25,984 bases of DNA from Nemertoderma westbladi (taxonomy: Eukaryota; Xenacoelomorpha; Nemertodermatida; Nemertodermatidae). The stretch is taken from assembly GCA_032718475.1 (NCBI GenBank), contig JAUCBJ010003633.1, positions 1-25,984 of the forward strand, written 5' to 3'. Within the stretch, counting starts at the first letter, position 1. Every line of letters begins with the position of its first letter. The position numbers and the translations under genes are program-made. Below, piece by piece: positions 10,712-20,800 of the stretch. The notes under the pieces were generated by a model. That model was given only the letters and a program-made list of their open reading frames with translations. It was not told the origin of the DNA and did not search any database.

Positions 10712-10900
10712 AGTATATATATATATAAATATCATTTTTCACAGTATACAGGAATGTTTACATTCAAAATGGTTACATAAAAATTATGTCCTGCGTTGTT
10801 AGATATAATTGTATTTGTAATATAATTTGTAGCAATTGTATTTTTATTTATAACTGATTTGAATCCGGTAAATTAAATTATTACATGTGCTATTGACTTT

Positions 10901-11105
10901 CGTTTATTGTTTTGGTTAGAATAACATGTCACAGTAACCTGCGTTTTCCCTGAAAATCTCAGGACCTAACGACTTAGTAGCCTGCCCTTTAAACTTACAG
11001 TCTGAAAGTATCTATTTACAGATTGTAACTCTTTAGCAAGCTGCATTTTATCTTTCATTTGTTGGTTTGGTTCCCCGATCGCTGCCTCTGAATCCTGCTC
11101 CTTTA
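10901..11105 (+). repeat. Decayed pair of shared modules
   Basis: A module at 10901-10951 (CGTTTATTGTTTTGGTTAG, then CAGTAACCTGCG) and a second at about 11053-11105 (TTGGTTTGGTTCCCC, then GCCTCTGAATCCTGCTCC). Between them GGACCTAACGACTT resembles the 17-bp satellite unit of the element at 16910. This is probably an old relative of that element. Confidence 0.6.
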
Positions 11106-11229
11106 TAAACCTGAAACCTGAAGCGGCAGATCAGATCTACTACCGTGGAAATTATCGCGCGGGAACGCATCAAACCACCAGCCAATGCAATGGAAGGTAC
11201 AGTAGTAGGCCTACAGAGCCTAAAAATTT

Positions 11230-11500
11230 AGTGATGATATTTAGTGAAATTGTAAAAATTTTTACAGTAAAATAATGATTATATTTAGTGAATATATGAT
11301 TAGTTAATAATAATAATAAATTATTATTTTTAGTGATAAATTATTATTTTTTAGTTAAAAATGGTTATTTTTTGTTTAAAATGATTATTTTTAGTGATAA
11401 GTCATTTATTCTTTTTGCAATGATTTTTAGTGATAAATTAATTATTTAGTCATTAGTGATGAGTTATTATTTTTAGTGATTTTGGCATTAGATTTAGGGA
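11230..11500. repeat. Degenerate AT-rich repeat
   Basis: Variants of TTATTTTTAGTGATAAAT recur about every 20-40 bases. Low complexity, no coding potential. Confidence 0.6.
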
Positions 11501-11507
11501 AAAACTC

Positions 11508-11558
11508 GTGATGTTAAATTGTGGTACGTACGTACATACTACCACAGTTTAACGTCAC
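11508..11558. repeat. Hairpin with 19-nt arms
   Basis: Arms 11508-11526 and 11540-11558 pair over 19 nt. The two DNA mismatches become G-U pairs in plus-strand RNA. The 13-nt loop contains CGTACGTACATAC. Function unknown. Confidence 0.75.
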
Positions 11559-12134
11559 AGTTACTTATTTCTAATTTTCAACATACAGTAACGCCATTAG
11601 TATTTACCTAAAATTTATATGTAGGTAGGCCTATACACTATACAGTATGGTATGTACTGTATATTTAATAGCTGACTTCAGTAGGCCTATAGTTGGGTAA
11701 TTTACAGTAGTCTTATCAGAACTCTATGGACGAGTATATTATTTCAATGAAAATGAACCATAATCTTATTATAATTGTTTTTTGTCTTTATGGTTATTTT
11801 AAAAACATTAAAAATTTTTTTTTGAAATGATTCAGTTAGGCCTACACACGTCTCCTACTGTTAAAGCACAGTATCTGTAAAATACAGCTGTTTATCTACT
11901 GATAATTAAGTTTAAAATATTTGTACTACTGTAGTTGTTGCATACGGTCAAATTTCAGACTGTTCTAGCTTAGGGCAAGTACTGTAATGTAATGTAGCGA
12001 GTACTCTACTGTACTGTAATTAAATGCTAAAATATTAAAATATACCATAACTTTTGATTGGTTGGGTTAAATCTGTAATATTAAGTTAAGTTCTAACGAT
12101 TTCTTTATCTTTTCATTCTTGTTATAAAGTTAAA

Positions 12135-12160
12135 GGTTGGTTGGAGAAATCCAACCAACC
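12135..12160. repeat. 11-bp hairpin with GAAA loop
   Basis: GGTTGGTTGGA, loop GAAA, TCCAACCAACC: a perfect stem closed by a GNRA-type tetraloop. It may be chance in a GGTTGG-rich stretch. Confidence 0.7.
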
Positions 12161-12499
12161 AATCCAACTGCGTACATCTTGTTGTTGGGAACTACTTTAA
12201 CAGTGTTAACTTCTGATCCTCGCGGCTTTATTTTCAATCACTCACTATGTTCGTTCGTGTAACAAACTATTTGATCATTTGATTATTTATTGGAGATAAT
12301 TAGAAAATCATAAGGAACGAATGCGGAAAATATGTTGTTATGTGTATAGGTCCTACTGTATACTGTTAAGTAGTAGTCATTCGTTTACACGTTATACAGT
12401 ACTGACGATAAATTTCATTTAATTTAAAATGAATGCAAAATCATAGTCAGTCAGCCAGCCACCTTCGTAGTATGTATTACTGTGGCACCACTGCAGACG

Positions 12500-12560
12500 G
12501 GAATTTGTCAGAATTGACATGGCAGCATGGCGTGACGCCATGTCAATTCTGACAAATTCC
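12500..12560. repeat. Perfect 24-bp hairpin
   Basis: Arms 12500-12523 and 12537-12560 are exact reverse complements (outer part GGAATTTGTCAG, inner part AATTGACATGGC), separated by 13 nt. The loop side shares CATGGCAGCATGG with 13060-13072. Possibilities are a foldback element, a young inverted duplication or a small-RNA precursor; none is proven. Confidence 0.9.
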
Positions 12561-13569
12561 GAAAATCCGAAAATTCCTAAAAATTAAAGTAAATTGATAG
12601 ATTATATAATCTGTAAATAATTTGTAACTTTATTTGTAATTACACCGCGCAACGCTTTTATATTTTTTCTAATAGGCGGAAAAAATTAGTTAATTACATA
12701 ATTAGTTAATTACATAATTAGTTAGGCCTAATTAATTATATATATATATATATTATTCTATTGCATCAAATGCATACGATAAACAGATAGGCCTAAGTAC
12801 ATAACTGTATTATAGAATTATATTATTTGTTATTACAATATTACCGGAATGCCTACATAATTATTTTGTTTTGTTATGTTATTAGGTTATTATAATTATA
12901 TTGTTTAGTGCTCTATGTCCAATACAATATTTTTTTAATTATTTCTCAAACTGTTTTGGTTTCATGTTATGTTGCAGTTTCTATTATGATGTTAAATTAA
13001 ATTTACCAATCAATAGCAGTTGTAGTCTATAGCAATATGTACCTGTAATTAATTCTGAGCATGGCAGCATGGTGGCAGTGTACACATTAGTAGGAGGGGT
13101 CTGGCGGCGTCATGGTGAGCCTGTCTAGACAGAGTAGACCTTCAGTTTTTTTTGTTTGCAGTGTTTTTATTAATTTAATTTTAAGTTTAACTCAACCAAC
13201 CAAAATGTATTTGTCTGTGTTTATCATAATCTTTACTTTGAAGTGTTTTTCTAAAACTACCGGTAGCTGAACTACATTTTGTAACAGATTTAAGTAATAA
13301 AGCATTTTTTGATACAACAAAAAGGTTGCTTGAGGGTGGCGTAACGTCTGACACATTCTACGTATATCAGTATATTCAGCCTACTGTTGCGCTACCGGTA
13401 CTCAATACTGCAGTACGCCGATCGTCCGTTCTCCAGTTATCTGCTGTACCCCAGTCATAACCAGTCAGGCAGTTACTGGCTGACTACCTACCGGTACCGG
13501 CACTTTCGTGGATTCGGTTGAAGGAGTCCCTACTTATTCTAGAATATAACTTTCTGGAATCGCTCCCCA
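12561..13569. other. AT-rich region upstream of the ELAV-like gene
   Basis: I see no gene. Contains a TA dinucleotide run (about 12740-12752), the second CATGGCAGCATGG copy (13060), and from about 13320 a more complex, less AT-rich stretch with several CGs and two ACCGGT palindromes. That last stretch could hold the promoter and 5' untranslated region of the gene at 13570, but I see no TATA box or clear initiator. Confidence 0.4.
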
Positions 13570-14709
13570 ATGCTTTCTCTGTACCAGACGGCTTCCATGA
13601 TGGAGCTTCAGAATGCCGCCGTCGACTTTATGGCGATGGGTACTCCTATGATCCCCTGCGCCACAACAGGCGGCAGTATGCCACTCGGGTGGCAACAAAC
13701 GCCCACGTACGACGCCCTGCAGATGAACCAAATCCCGTTGCGGGACGAGGTGGGAATGTCCCGGGCCAATCTCATTGTCAACTACCTGCCGCAGAACATG
13801 GGCGAATCCGAGGTGCGCATCCTCTTCCAACCGCACGGCGAGCTGGAGAGCTGCAAACTGATACGGGACAAGAACACCGGGGCGAGCATGGGCTACGCAT
13901 TCGTGCAGTACAGGCGTGAGGAAGACGCGGCGAAGGCGATACAAGCGCTAAACAGTCTGCGAGTCCAGAACAAAACCATTAAAGTATCGTTGGCGCGTCC
14001 GAGTTGCCCGCAGATAAAGGGCGCAAATCTGTACATCAGCAACCTCCCGAAGTCGATGTCACAACCGCAGCTCGAGTACATGTTCAGTAAGTGCGGTAAG
14101 ATAATAACCAGCCGGATTCTCGTCGACCAACAGAGCGGGTTGAGTCGCGGGATCGGGTTTATTCGCTTCGATCACAGGGCCGAGGCCGAGAAAGCGATCG
14201 CGGACTTCCACGGGTTCGTCCCGGAGGGATGCCTCGAGGCCATGAGCGTGAAGTTCGCGAACCCGCCGAACAACAACGCGGGGGGGAAGGGGGTCTACGT
14301 GAGTCAGCAGCGCACGGCGACGGGGGGGCCGTTGATGCACCCGCGGAACGCGTTCCGTCTGGTGTCCGCGGCGCTCCCGTACGCGGTGGGGAACGACGTG
14401 CTCCACGGCCGCGTGCTGCCCAACCCCAACGGGTGGCCGCTGTTCGTGTACAACCTGGCCCCCGACGCCGGGGAGCAGGGCCTCTGGGAGCTGTTCGGCC
14501 CGTTCGGCGCGGTCACCAGCGTGCGCGTCATACGCGACAAGGACAGCGCCAAGTGTAAGGGGTACGGGTTCGTGACGATGCCCAACCCAGACGAGGCGGC
14601 TCTCGCGATCGCCTCCCTCAACGGCTCCATACACAATAACAGAATGCTACAGGTATCCTTTAAGACCAACAACCGAAAGGGTTTCAGCTCAACTTCTTCC
14701 AGTCCTTAG
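13570..14709 (+). CDS. elav-like: ELAV/Hu-like RNA-binding protein, intronless
   Basis: A 379-residue protein with the ELAV architecture: RRM1 (about 67-142), RRM2 (153-231), a short hinge, then RRM3 (290-367). RNP2 and RNP1 motifs are visible in each: LIVNYL 68-73 with GYAFVQY 108-114; LYISNL 154-159 with RGIGFIRF 193-200; LFVYNL 291-296 with KGYGFVTM 330-337. Linker phrases typical of the family are kept (LARPSCPQIKGANLYISNLP, GPLMHPRNAFRL, LFVYNLAPDA, LQVSFKTN). ELAV proteins bind AU/U-rich RNA and control splicing, polyadenylation and stability, mainly in neurons. The start is bounded by an in-frame TAG at 13540; ATGs at residues 10 and 11 are alternatives. The hinge (about 232-289) is shorter than in vertebrate Hu proteins. 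The whole protein lies in one uninterrupted frame, strongly GC-rich against AT-rich flanks. A functional retrogene is one explanation. No poly(A) tract or target duplication was seen. Confidence 0.93.
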   Translation: MLSLYQTASMMELQNAAVDFMAMGTPMIPCATTGGSMPLGWQQTPTYDALQMNQIPLRDEVGMSRANLIVNYLPQNMGESEVRILFQPHGELESCKLIRDKNTGASMGYAFVQYRREEDAAKAIQALNSLRVQNKTIKVSLARPSCPQIKGANLYISNLPKSMSQPQLEYMFSKCGKIITSRILVDQQSGLSRGIGFIRFDHRAEAEKAIADFHGFVPEGCLEAMSVKFANPPNNNAGGKGVYVSQQRTATGGPLMHPRNAFRLVSAALPYAVGNDVLHGRVLPNPNGWPLFVYNLAPDAGEQGLWELFGPFGAVTSVRVIRDKDSAKCKGYGFVTMPNPDEAALAIASLNGSIHNNRMLQVSFKTNNRKGFSSTSSSP

Positions 14710-16548
14710 CTTTTATCGCTGTTTTATACTCGACGCTTCGATTTTTCCCGATTTTACAGGTTGAATTTCACTCCCTCGATATTCCGTAATTTATCTATAC
14801 TCCCCGGAATTCTATTGAATCTCAGTGTGTCTGTCCCATTCTAATAATTAAACCAAGTTGATTGGATTTTATCAAAGTATTAATAGATTGCAATACTTGG
14901 TGATATCCGCGTCTGTCTGTAGCTGACGATGCGATATAATTACATTATTTCACGCAGTGAAATATTCCTGATTAATTAATTAGATAAATTACCGAATATT
15001 CGGTGGAATTTTCCCTGTTTTTGGGTCTAATTTTAACGTATTTTCTGAGTTTCAGACACTTCCGCCCAAAACCTTCTATAGTTGTGGCAAATTTCTTATT
15101 TATATTTACAGTCGTTCATAAAGTATTTGTATTTTCATTCAATGTAGGTTTTTTAATGAAAAATTGATGCAGTTCAATTTAATTAGAATTTTTGATAAAC
15201 AACTAAACTAAATATTGGAATAGTGAAAATGTATATTTATTAATTAATATAATAATAATAATAATAACATTCAGTCTGTTTGTTTATCTGGTTTACTGAA
15301 TGTATTTATATTCGCGAATATTAATGTCCCTTTGGAACTTAATATCTTATAGGAATTTGCGTTTAAAGAATCAAATTATCCCAAAATTATGTGCAATATT
15401 CATCTATTTTGGTGGTATTAATTAATTTAATTGTCTTCCTGCCTGTTTGTAAACAATTAGAAGTGAAATATAATAAATATATATAATATAAAGGAATTCT
15501 TTCGAAATTAATTGTTTATTTTTGCCGAATTCCATTCGATTTCATAAAATATTAATTTTAAAACATTTTCATTTGATTTTTTCCGCATTATTCTTACATT
15601 TTTCTACATAGAATTTGGGAGTTTTTCTTCATATTATATATTTTTCGGTCTGTGTTATCTGGGTGTTTCTCTCTCTCTCTCTTGTCAGTTACCTGTCCTC
15701 CAGGCAATGTTTTAATTGTTCATAATAATTATGTTGCCGATAATTTTATTATTATTATTGTTTTTTTTTCTCTTTCAGATAATTTTCGGTTTATTTTACG
15801 AAGTCGTGTAATTCTCGTGTCCCGTAAACCCTTGTGCTATAACTGCTAGGACTGTCGGCTAGTCGGACTGTCGGCTAGTCGGACTGTCGGACTGTCTAGT
15901 AGGTAGGCCTGTTGGCGTATTATTATATTCGTTACTTTCTCGTCTATTTATTTATTTCCCGTAAATATTTATTGATTGTGTATCAATGTTATTATTTGGT
16001 CACATTATTATTATTATTAATTCTCCAGGCAGTTTGGGTTATAATTTATTGGTTATGTAAAGTTTTTGTCGTCGCAGGATGATTTATTTATATTCGCAGG
16101 TATTAAATTAATTACTTAATTAATTTTAATTAGATACTTAAAGGGCCGCTGTTTTACTTTAATAAACATAGAAGGTATGCGAGTGAGCCTCTGTATATAT
16201 GCAAAGCATTCCCTTTATAATAAATTCACACAGGTATATAAACAATGACATTATTGTCTTTTTCATCTGTGCAGGGAAATAAATTACATATAATTTCGTT
16301 TCCAATATGTTGTTTAACCGCTTTATTAGTTGTTGCTTTTACGGCCAATATATATTTTATTGTTGTTTCAACAACTCGGCTTCCATGAGCTTCTTATTTA
16401 TTGTCAGCCGTCGAATTTTAATCTTTTAAACTCTTGGTACATAATCTTTCAGTTTCGAGTGTTTGGTAATCTTTCAGTTTCGTGTATTTTGTGTTTATAG
16501 TGACTATATTTGATATTATAATAGACGAATGTTTACTACTCGGTATTT
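14710..16548 (+). other. AT/U-rich 3' flank of the ELAV-like gene
   Basis: No second gene is visible. The stretch is rich in TTTATTT and ATTATTATT on the plus strand, with a long T-rich run near 15735-15775 and a CT run near 15668-15684. It could be a long 3' untranslated region: candidate AATAAA-like signals occur, for example near 15472, but none can be chosen. U-rich sequence of this kind is what ELAV proteins bind, so self-regulation is conceivable but is inference only. Confidence 0.4.
15849..15896. repeat. 16-bp tandem repeat, three copies
   Basis: GGACTGTCGGCTAGTC twice (15849-15880), followed by a third copy with one 4-base difference (GGACTGTCGGACTGTC). Confidence 0.85.
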
Positions 16549-16632
16549 GGTACAGACACAGTGCTATTTGGTACACACACAGTGCTATTTGGTACAGACA
16601 CAGTGCTATTTGGTACACACACAGTGCTATTT
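16549..16632. repeat. 21-bp tandem repeat with alternating units
   Basis: Four units GGTACASACACAGTGCTATTT in which CAGAC and CACAC types strictly alternate, making a 42-bp higher-order unit. It is preceded at 16436-16490 by an imperfect duplication of AATCTTTCAGTTTCG. Confidence 0.9.
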
Positions 16633-16977
16633 GGTACATTTAGTGCCCTAAAGGTTTGTTTGCTACAGTTAGTTAATATTTTGGTATTTTTCAGACAGTG
16701 CTATTTCCTATTTTGATACTCATAGTTCGTGATTAGCTAATAAACGCCTTTCATCTAATATATTTATAATTAACATTTAACAGCTGTTTATTATTGCTAT
16801 TGGGTCAGTTTGCGAAGCTTCAATAAGTTTAAGTTAATTTCAATCGAGTTTTTGAGTGAAAGTTTTCATTTTTGTGTCATAAATTAATAAAATAAGGCTT
16901 CTTCCTTCCGGGTGAATAAAAAATAGACCAAAGACCCAATTATAAAGACCTGCATAACATTGTAACATGTGTTAACT

Positions 16978-17043
16978 TTTGTTTATTGTTTTGGTTCCCC
17001 CAACATGCCTCTGTAACCTGCTCCTTTACTAACCTGCTCCTTT
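16978..17043 (+). repeat. Shared module in the left arm of MULE-2
   Basis: GTTTATTGTTTTGGTTCCCC, then GCCTCTGTAACCTGCTCC, then an additional AACCTGCTCCTTTA. The spacer CCCCAACAT replaces the AGAAAAGCCC of the MITE-A copies. Confidence 0.88.
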
Positions 17044-17053
17044 AAATTGCAAT

Positions 17054-17649
17054 GGGACCTAACGCTCTTTGGGGCCTAACTCTCTTTGGGACCTAACGCT
17101 CTTTGGAACCTAACGCTCTTTGGGACCTAACGCGCTTTGGGACCTAACGCTCTTTGGGACCTAACCCACTTTGGGACCTAACGCTCTTTGGGACCTAACC
17201 CACTTTGGGACCTAACGCTCTTTGGAACCTAACGCTCTTTGGGTCCTAACGCTCTTTGGGACCTAACGCGCTTTGGGACCTAACGCTCTTTGGGACCTAA
17301 CCCACTTTGGGACCTAACCCACTTTGGGACCTAACGCTCTTTGGAACCTAACGCTCTTTGGGACCTAACCCACTTTGGGACCTAACCCACTTTGGGACCT
17401 AACGCTCTTTGGAACCTAACGCTCTTTGGGTCCTAACGCTCTTTGGGACCTAACGCGCTTTGGGACCTAACGCTCTTTGGGACCTAACCCACTTTGGGAC
17501 CTAACCCACTTTGGGACCTAACGCTCTTTGGAACCTAACGCTCTTTGGGTCCTAACGCTCTTTGGGACCTAACGCACTTTGGGACCTAACGCGCTTTGGG
17601 ACCTAACGCGCTTTGGGACCTAACGCTCTTTGGAACCTAACGCGACTTT
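17054..17649. repeat. 17-bp satellite, 35 units, with a 7-unit higher-order repeat
   Basis: Unit GGGACCTAACGCTCTTT. I count 35 consecutive units. Variants differ at positions 3-4 (GGAA, GGGT) and 11-14 (GCTC, GCGC, CCCA). The order GGAA, GGGT, GCGC, GCTC, CCCA, CCCA, GCTC recurs at units 11-17 and 22-28 (119 bp), with a shortened version (GGAA, CCCA, CCCA, GCTC) at units 18-21. The array therefore grew by unequal exchange or slippage of blocks, not only of single units. The last unit is 18 bp and degenerate. Confidence 0.95.
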
Positions 17650-17696
17650 ACCTCTTTGTTTTCTACGGTTCCCAAAGAGTGTTAGACCCCATTGCC

Positions 17697-17770
17697 ATTT
17701 AAAGGAGCAGGTTAATAAAGGAGCAGGTTGCAGAGGCGTGTTGGGGGAACCAAAACAATAAACGAAAGTT
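17697..17770 (-). repeat. Shared module in the right arm of MULE-2
   Basis: Reverse complement of the left-arm module, with a few substitutions: GGAGCAGGTTGCAGAGGC, then GGGGGAACCAAAACAATAAA. Confidence 0.88.
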
Positions 17771-17832
17771 AACACATGTGTTTTGTACAGGTCTTTCTTT
17801 AGTCTTTGTTTTCTACTCACCCTCTTCCTGCC

Positions 17833-20800
17833 TACGGCTCATACTAACTGCGCGATTATAGTTCTAAACGAATTTGTATCTATTTTCTTCTACACAATGA
17901 AATTTCATACTTTTCCAATTAAGATTAATATTATTTTGTTTTTGTGACTATAAATTAAATGGCCAGTTACCTTAGTTACGTTAATGTCTTTATTTATTAT
18001 TAATTTATCGGAATTTGTTTATTTATGTGCCGCATGTGTTATAAGAAGCTTTTTGTTATGTTAATTTTAGGTTTCGATTTTTTTTTTGTAAATTTCTGTT
18101 TATGTAAAGAAGGTAATTAATTATTAATGGTAACTTTAATTTAATTAATATTTGGTTTTATGGCTGTCATTATGTTTTCTGTTTATTTTTTTTTGGCTAA
18201 GGTTGGTATCTTTTTGTGTTTTATCTTATATTATTATTATTATATAATATTGTGTCTCTATAAGTTATATGAAATTTGTTTATATTTAAAATAATGTTGG
18301 AGCTTCGATTAACAATTTTTTGAACTATTTTTAACCGTAGTAGATAGGCGCTCTAGAGCTGCAACTCAGCTGTCACGGGCTACTTGAGAGGAATCTGTCA
18401 GAGTAACATAAGAGTTCCTCGGTACATCGCTCTGCACCTGCCGTGCAATCTCGTAGAAGTTGCTTAATATGGTTCCCGGATAGGTTTGGGGTTGTTATTT
18501 ACCGTATACTTCCTGAATTATTCCAAACCCGCACCTCCTATTCCGTACAAGCGTTTGTTGTGCTACGGGGATGAAAGTGTTTCTCGAGTGTTTCTTGAGT
18601 CCTCTAAGTAAAAGTACCTAAACCTTTATGACACTAATCCACGGGCGTTGTTACATCCCGGATTCTCGTACGATCCTCAAAATGTGAATAATTAACAAAA
18701 ACTGATGTTGATGTTTCCACTAACAACGCCTTGGGTACTAATATACCATCATCATGTTCATAAAGGGATGAGTACTTGCTTTTTCATTTGACATATTACT
18801 GATTTTTTGGCCTTTATCCTGAGTTTGTTGGGTCAGATTACTTTCTGAGAAGTACGGCCAATAAATTCAACTAAACTAACTAACGATACATACTTTTTGT
18901 TTAGCGAATAACATTAATAATTGTAATAATAACTGCGAACTGGTTCATAGCATAAAATTCAAATTTCCTACAATTTATATCTTTAAATAGTTATATATCA
19001 TCCGAAAAGGAAGAAAATAACCTTTAACCTGGTGAGACTAAGAATGGTTGCACTGACTTATCATGATAAAACGCCGTTAGGAAAATATAGGAAATTTTAC
19101 CACACTTTATTACCGCGTAGTTTAGCATAAACGGAGTTGAGCCTATTCCACTAATGTTGTAAAACACCACAGCATGCATACGACACCAACTCAGAATGGT
19201 TTTATTGTAACTCATATTGGAGTTACTGGTTCCCATCGAATCACATGCATGATGGAAAGATTTTTGTTTTAGATTTTTTTTTTACAATAGTGTGTGAAAC
19301 GAAAGCACCACTCAGTTCCATAATTCCTACCAATCGCTTTGCCCTACTTACTGTACCACCATAGTCGGAATAGATTGGATTTTTTTAAATCGTTTTCGAA
19401 AAATCTTTTCGATTTTAATATCTAAATATTATTAGCTAAGAATCTCTAAAGAGAGATTGTTAACCTTTATCTTTAGAATTAATAATATATTAATGGATGT
19501 GTGTGCCGGCATACGCACATAACATACTAAGGAACCAACAATTATACTCATCGATCCGTCTCTATATCCCCACAACATGGCACTGATAATTTTGGTGCAT
19601 TCTTTCTGGTTGGTGATTACGGAATATATTACGTTTGTTGCCCCGTTCTAAATATATTAGATTGGATTTATTGACAAGTCCTCCAGAGTAATTACATAAG
19701 TACGGCCCGGCCCGCAAGAAGTCAGTTTGAATGCTAGGCGATTCTTATTAAACCAGCGTGTTACGCCGAATCATCGGCCATTGTCGAACAGCCATCCCGC
19801 TATTAGATTCAGTGGAGAAGGAATCTCACCAGCTGCGCCCTCTGCTTACTATATTGCCTTAATGGCCTCTCTCTCTCTCTGTCCCTCCCAGAAAGGTCTC
19901 CATCCACCCCATCTGCCCACTCGGATCAATACGACTGACTCAGTGTACACACACACACCGAGTAGGAATTATTTCGGATCATCGCCTTTGCCTCGTACAA
20001 CCTTACATACCCCTTGTCTCAGACACACACAGCTACGCCGCTTCCCTCCTTAGGGACCCGCTGGCCTTACCTACTCCCTACCTGGCCGCGTGAATTTCCC
20101 TTTCTATATGGGCAGTAAGTGACGTCCTCTTGAGGCCGGTTGCCTGCTTTTGTGTTCCGCCTGGAGTATTCTACCCACTTCCTCTCCATGTACCCCCCCC
20201 CCCCCCCTCACCTCCCATATCTGTTGAGAAAGTGGTCGCTTATCTTTCCCCAAACAATTCGCTTTTATTCCTGATTAGGTCACAAACAACCTTCAAGATT
20301 TCCAATCGCCCCTATTATAGAATTCGATATTTCTTTTGGATCCCGGTTTCCTAGTATATTTTACTTATTCTTTGATAACTGAAATTTTGTTCGGTGAAGG
20401 ATTTCATAGCCCAGTTTCCTTGCAGAATAAAAGCCATACGAATTTCTTAGAGAATAAAAGCCATAAAAATGGATCAGACAGTCACTCACTTTCAGTATGC
20501 TATGAAGACACCCAAATACTGAAGGATCAGTTCCGGTCTACTTTCATTTACTGCTTCGTTATGAGGCATGATGCGGTTGTTATTGTAGTAAATAATAACA
20601 TGTGGTGATTTATATCAGATCTCCGGACTGAGGTAAACAATCACAAATATGGGGGCTGTCTTATCGTTATCAAAATACAAAACTCGTACATTACTGCCAA
20701 CTCTCATGGGCCTCTTCATAGACTCACTCACACACTACTAACGATTAGAGAATGCTAGCAGTAGCATCGTATATTTATCTATTCCACACACGGCACTTCT

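Larger units (their letters stand above)
16910..17822. mobile_element. Mutator-like element with an internal satellite (MULE-2)
   Basis: Long inverted arms: 16910 to about 17053 pairs with about 17660-17822. The tips are GGGTGAATAAAAAATAGACC on the left and the complement of GGGTGAGTAGAAAACAAAGAC on the right. It is flanked by a 10-bp duplication with one mismatch: TCTTCCTTCC (16900-16909) and TCTTCCTGCC (17823-17832). The duplication size and GGGTG tip agree with MULE-1. Each arm carries one shared module plus a second AACCTGCTCCTTTA. The space between the arms is almost wholly a 17-bp satellite (17054-17649). There is no coding capacity. The layout recalls foldback elements whose arms contain tandem repeats. 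Confidence 0.85.

Noticed and set aside
13534-14672. Several open frames overlapping the ELAV-like gene on both strands
   Set aside because: They are shadows of a GC-rich coding region, arginine- and proline-rich in the wrong frames, while the main frame has three intact RNA-recognition motifs.
16418-16639. Minus-strand frame with YQIALC repeats
   Set aside because: Translation of the 21-bp tandem repeat; no start context and no family.
17054-17649. CRISPR-like regular array
   Set aside because: Units are contiguous 17-mers with no spacers, in a eukaryotic context and inside a terminal-inverted-repeat element.
19727-20608. Chain of plus-strand open frames of 74-108 codons
   Set aside because: Composition is driven by CT and C runs and histidine/proline/serine-rich random translation; no domain, no clear splice pattern and no common frame.
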